Below are positions 7,691 to 9,950 of a stretch of 9,950 nt of DNA, one piece after another. The notes beneath the pieces were generated by a model. It searched no databases. It was not told where the DNA came from and saw only the letters and a program-made list of their open reading frames with translations. The position numbers were made by a program, and so were the translations under genes. This DNA is from Desulfurococcales archaeon. GTDB taxonomy: Archaea; Thermoproteota; Thermoprotei_A; Sulfolobales; NBVN01. Within the stretch, counting starts at the first letter, position 1. Every line of letters starts with the position of its first letter. The DNA is taken from contig JAMOVB010000071.1 of the NCBI GenBank assembly GCA_027061705.1, positions 1-9,950 of the forward strand. Direction: 5' to 3'.

Positions 7691-7711
7691 GGGGGTTAGC
7701 TAAGAGACTTA

Positions 7712-7882
7712 ATGGATGTAGCGGGTGTTATTTTGAGTGAGGCGGGCTTAAGTTACTATGATAGAACTCATGCCCTACGTAAGTGTAGGGAGATGTGCGC
7801 TGAGTACGGCTTCTCGGGAACGTCCTTCCATAGATGCGTAGAGTCCTGTGTGAAGAGATTGAAGGAAGGTAAGACGCTTTAA
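7712..7882 (+). CDS. Small twin-CX3C protein, function unknown
   Basis: The ATG at 7712 opens a 56-codon frame ending in TAA at 7880-7882; an in-frame TAG at 7697 rules out an earlier start. I do not recognise a family. The first 24 residues include VILSEAGLSYYDRTHALR. Then come two CX3C motifs, KCREMC (C25, C29) and RCVESC (C42, C46), separated by 12 residues, followed by a basic tail. The two motifs could lie on antiparallel helices joined by a turn (GFSGTS). Four cysteines in this layout suggest a bound metal ion or two disulfides, as in helical-hairpin proteins such as the small Tims (similar spacing, no claim of homology). No signal peptide or membrane helix is seen, so it is probably cytoplasmic. 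It stops one base before the longest reading of the HTH gene, implying co-transcription. It is a real gene on pattern and position, not on homology. Confidence 0.68.
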   Translation: MDVAGVILSEAGLSYYDRTHALRKCREMCAEYGFSGTSFHRCVESCVKRLKEGKTL

Positions 7883-7883
7883 C

Positions 7884-8276
7884 GTGGTTAAAGTTTTAAG
7901 GGAGGTTGCCCCAACGTTTGTTAGCTGGGGTACGCTTATGAGTAGGCCTCCATGCGAGTGGAGAGTTAGGGAATTAATACCCGTGATAAGGGCCGCCATG
8001 GCGAGAGTGCTTGTTAACGAGTACAACTACTCAATCTACCAAGCCGCTAAGGTCCTAGGAGTCACGCCTGCTGCGGTCTCAAATTACCTGGCGTCGAGGC
8101 GATCCAGATCCTCGGTTGTTGAGAGGATACTGCGTGATGGCAGCATAAGGAGTTTGATAGTCGAGTACGTAGGTAAGGTTGTGCGGGGCGAGGTCGACGT
8201 TGGCGACGCCCTATGCACGCTCTGCAAGGCCCTAGCGTCAAACAATATTATAAGGCAGGAGCTCGGAGGTCGTTAG
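7884..8276 (+). CDS. XRE-type helix-turn-helix transcriptional regulator (COG2522-like)
   Basis: The product is 130 residues from GTG 7884, or 112 from ATG 7938; the later start places the conserved PCE near the N-terminus, as usual for relatives, and I cannot decide between them. The archaeal family pattern is clear: RPPCEWRVRELIPVIRA (C24), then the helix-turn-helix around residues 49-72 (YSIYQAAKVLGVTPAAVSNY), and a C-terminal CTLC (C111, C114). The same HTH type forms the N-terminal half of the archaeal thiamine regulator ThiR, but no ThiN ligand-binding domain is present here, so the effector is unknown. C24, C111 and C114 could sense a metal or redox state, which is inference. It follows the small cysteine protein gene by one base (long start) and precedes trkH by 57 bases, so its targets may be this operon or its neighbours. 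Confidence 0.88.
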   Translation: MVKVLREVAPTFVSWGTLMSRPPCEWRVRELIPVIRAAMARVLVNEYNYSIYQAAKVLGVTPAAVSNYLASRRSRSSVVERILRDGSIRSLIVEYVGKVVRGEVDVGDALCTLCKALASNNIIRQELGGR

Positions 8277-8292
8277 CGAGAGGCTCCGGGAT

Positions 8293-8300
8293 AGCTTAAT
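8293..8300 (+). promoter_or_regulatory. Possible TATA box for trkH
   Basis: The 57-base gap before trkH contains GCTTAATT, which would place initiation near 8323. GGTG at 8325-8328 is a usable ribosome binding site five bases before the GTG start. A second AT block, CTTTAAAC (8310-8317), is probably too close to the start unless the mRNA is leaderless. Read-through from the HTH gene is also possible. Confidence 0.35.
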
Positions 8301-8333
8301 TTCCCCAGCCTTTAAACATACTCCGGTGTCGCA

Positions 8334-9770
8334 GTGAGGCTTGCCAGCATAGGGAAGGCCATATGCGGTCTCCTGACGGTGTTGGGCGGGCTGATGCTTG
8401 TAGTTCCACTAATAGACGTGATATACCACGAGCCGCTCAGCCAGTACTTCCTCCTCATAGGTCTTGGCTTACTAGCTGTGGGCCTCACCATAAGTAGGGT
8501 TAGGGCGGAGCCCCTAACCACCCTCGAGGCTTTGGTTGCGGCGTCGATAGCTTGGATTGTAATACCCTTAATATCCGCTGTGGCACTCGCCCTACAGATA
8601 AAGATAGACTTCGTGGACGCCTTCTTCGAGTCCGTAAGCGGCTTCACAGGAACGGGCTTCACCGTGCTAACACCGTCGCATCTGAAGCACTCCATCCTAT
8701 TCTGGAGGTCGTTCATGCAGTGGACGGGGGAGCTTGGGTTCGTAGTTTTCGCGATGGTTCTGATACCTTACTTCTACAGGATAGCTAGGACGCTATACGG
8801 TGTTGAGAGGCCTATGAAGCTTGAGACGACGTTCTACAGGACTGCGATAAGGCTGATACTTATTTACGTGCTCTTAACGGTGCTTGGCACGGTATTCTAC
8901 GTTCTCGCCGGAATGCCGCTCTTCGCCGCGTTAAACCACGTGATGACCACCGTGGCGACGGGAGGGATGTCAACATACGATAACGGTTACAACACCATAT
9001 ACAAGTACGCACCCGCCACCTACTGGCCGTTTATGGCTTTCATGATCCTAGGCGGCATGAACTTCATAGACCTTCACTCCCTATTCACCGGCAAGTGGAA
9101 GCAGCTATTCATGTCTGAGGAGTTCAGGTATTACATGGGGTCGCTAATATTCCTCTCCGTTCTGATATCCCTATCATACCACTATGAGGAGGGCGTCAGG
9201 AGCTGGGTTAAGGCGTTTGAAATGGGGTTCTTCAACATGGTTTCCGGGATGACGACCACGGGCTTCAACTTAGGCCCCATAGCTAGCTTAAAGGACGTTA
9301 CTAAAGCGCTCCTAATAGTGGGCATGTTTATAGGGGGTATGACGTTCTCAACGGCTGGCGGTATAAAGAGTTTGAGGCTCATGCTATTTATGAAGAAGTT
9401 AAAACACTACGTACAATCCATGATATCCCCATCATCCCTCTACAGGTCTATATCGGTTCAAGGTAAGAGCGTGGGAGAGGCTGACATCGCTGCGGCCTTA
9501 CTGTTCATCGTAATACACGCGGCGGTAATAGTCTCCGCAGCCCTAGCTATATCAGCCTACGGCTACTCCTTCACGAACGCCCTATTCGAAACGACATCGG
9601 CGGCAAGCTGTGTTGGGCTGAGCGTTAACGTGGTGTCGAGCACAGCCCCCGTAGGCGTTAAGCTAATAATAACTGCGGTCATGCTCATGGGGCGTATAGA
9701 GTACCTTAACGTATTCCTGCTTCTGGCCTTCATATGCGGCCGGAGAACAATCTCGCTAACGAAACCTTAA
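8334..9770 (+). CDS. trkH: Trk-type potassium uptake protein, channel-forming subunit TrkH
   Basis: The 478-residue integral membrane protein has the four-fold helix-loop-helix repeat of the TrkH/KtrB superfamily. The pore loops are visible in order: P1 GFTGTGFT (T105-T110), P2 ATGGMS (T209-S213), P3 MTTTGFN (M306-N312), and P4 SCVGLS (S425-S430). Each has the filter glycine (G108, G210, G310, G428). The intramembrane gating loop is present as GGMTFSTAGGIKSLR, and the C-terminal MGRIEYLNV is typical. It should move K+ (possibly Na+-coupled) into the cell, gated by the NAD-binding TrkA ring encoded next. One oddity: the usual QWxGGxG after the first pore is QWTGELG, with E133 in place of glycine. 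The start is GTG at 8334, with GGTG five bases upstream. No frameshift is seen, and the length is normal. Confidence 0.95.
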   Translation: MRLASIGKAICGLLTVLGGLMLVVPLIDVIYHEPLSQYFLLIGLGLLAVGLTISRVRAEPLTTLEALVAASIAWIVIPLISAVALALQIKIDFVDAFFESVSGFTGTGFTVLTPSHLKHSILFWRSFMQWTGELGFVVFAMVLIPYFYRIARTLYGVERPMKLETTFYRTAIRLILIYVLLTVLGTVFYVLAGMPLFAALNHVMTTVATGGMSTYDNGYNTIYKYAPATYWPFMAFMILGGMNFIDLHSLFTGKWKQLFMSEEFRYYMGSLIFLSVLISLSYHYEEGVRSWVKAFEMGFFNMVSGMTTTGFNLGPIASLKDVTKALLIVGMFIGGMTFSTAGGIKSLRLMLFMKKLKHYVQSMISPSSLYRSISVQGKSVGEADIAAALLFIVIHAAVIVSAALAISAYGYSFTNALFETTSAASCVGLSVNVVSSTAPVGVKLIITAVMLMGRIEYLNVFLLLAFICGRRTISLTKP

Positions 9771-9783
9771 ACAAGCGACGAAG

Positions 9784-9826
9784 CATTATTAATTCACGGC
9801 CTGCATAAACACCTTAGGGAGGACGC
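9784..9826 (+). promoter_or_regulatory. Possible trkA promoter and ribosome binding site
   Basis: Within the 57-base gap after trkH, ATTATTAATT (9784-9793) is TATA-like and would start transcription near 9812-9815. GGGAGG (9817-9822) is a good ribosome binding site five bases before the trkA ATG. The gene could therefore have its own promoter in addition to read-through from trkH. Confidence 0.4.
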
Positions 9827-9827
9827 T

Positions 9828-9950
9828 ATGAGAATACTCGTTATAGGGGGTGGCGGCGTTACCGAGGAGTTGCTTAAGGTTATCAACTTAAAGAAGAATC
9901 AAGTCATAGTCATTGAAAAGAGTCAAGATAGGTGCGCGGCACTGAGCAGT
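9828..9950 (+). CDS. trkA: TrkA-like NAD-binding potassium channel subunit, 3'-truncated by window edge
   Basis: The first 41 codons of a Rossmann-fold (TrkA-N/RCK) protein are present; the rest lies beyond the window. MRILVIGGGGVTEELLKVI is the first strand, nucleotide-binding turn and helix, and QVIVIEKSQDRCAAL is the second strand ending in the acidic residue (E34) expected to contact the adenosine ribose. TrkA proteins bind NAD(H) or ATP on the cytoplasmic face and gate TrkH, and the trkH neighbour supports this assignment. The usual GxGxxG reads GGGGVT, with threonine (T12) in place of the third glycine, which may alter nucleotide affinity. The start is ATG at 9828, with GGGAGG five bases upstream. 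Confidence 0.82.
   Translation, partial: MRILVIGGGGVTEELLKVINLKKNQVIVIEKSQDRCAALSS

Noticed and set aside
7775..8026. Minus-strand open frame across the small gene and the HTH gene
   Set aside because: It is antisense to two better-supported frames, has no recognisable motif and no ribosome binding site.
7712..8276. Small cysteine gene and HTH gene as one frameshifted gene
   Set aside because: Relatives of the HTH protein begin at or near the PCE motif and need no such N-terminal domain. The small frame ends in a normal stop with its own promoter-like element, so two genes are more likely.
8312..8716. Minus-strand frame opposite the 5' part of trkH
   Set aside because: It is a shadow of the trkH coding frame with no conserved features.
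1..9950. Very frequent CTTAAG and GTTAAG hexamers
   Set aside because: They fall mostly in frame as Leu-Lys or Val-Lys codon pairs and follow codon usage; no spacing or array pattern is evident.

Overview
The window looks like part of a hyperthermophilic archaeal chromosome, most likely from a crenarchaeon (Thermoproteota). The evidence is the gene content: a crenarchaeal-type family B DNA polymerase, an archaeal DnaG-type Toprim protein, and a stand-alone PCE/HTH regulator of the archaeal COG2522 type. Signals agree with this: frequent GTG and TTG starts, AGG/AGA arginine and ATA isoleucine codons, GAGGTGAT-like ribosome binding sites, and AT-rich TATA boxes 25-30 bases before starts. Genes are tightly packed with short gaps. 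I see no tRNA, rRNA, CRISPR, insertion sequence or prophage. I cannot name the genus from sequence alone.

Layout. Positions 1-1190 (+) hold the C-terminal part of an FAD-dependent amine-oxidase/protoporphyrinogen-oxidase-like protein whose N-terminus lies before the window. It converges on, and overlaps by 39 bases, a complete YtcJ-type amidohydrolase (1152-2690, -). A short divergent promoter region separates that gene from a secreted, C-terminally anchored protein with a glucodextranase-type DOMON-like domain (2783-3871, +). Next comes a full-length family B DNA polymerase (3951-6335, +), tail to tail with archaeal dnaG (6353-7555, -). The dnaG ribosome binding site lies inside a cluster of TCAC/GTGA inverted repeats.

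From 7556 to 7711 is a non-coding divergent promoter region. It is followed by a small gene encoding a 56-residue protein with two CX3C motifs (7712-7882, +), separated by one base from the longest reading of an XRE-type HTH regulator (7884-8276, +). The window closes with the potassium uptake pair: trkH (8334-9770, +) and the first 41 codons of a TrkA-like NAD-binding subunit (9828 onward, +).

How they relate. PolB and DnaG belong to replication/repair and replication/RNA decay. TrkH and TrkA should form a K+ uptake channel and its gating subunit. The other genes are metabolic or cell-surface functions with no evident link to these. The least explained element, and the best candidate for something new, is the twin-CX3C microprotein apparently co-transcribed with a cysteine-containing HTH regulator.
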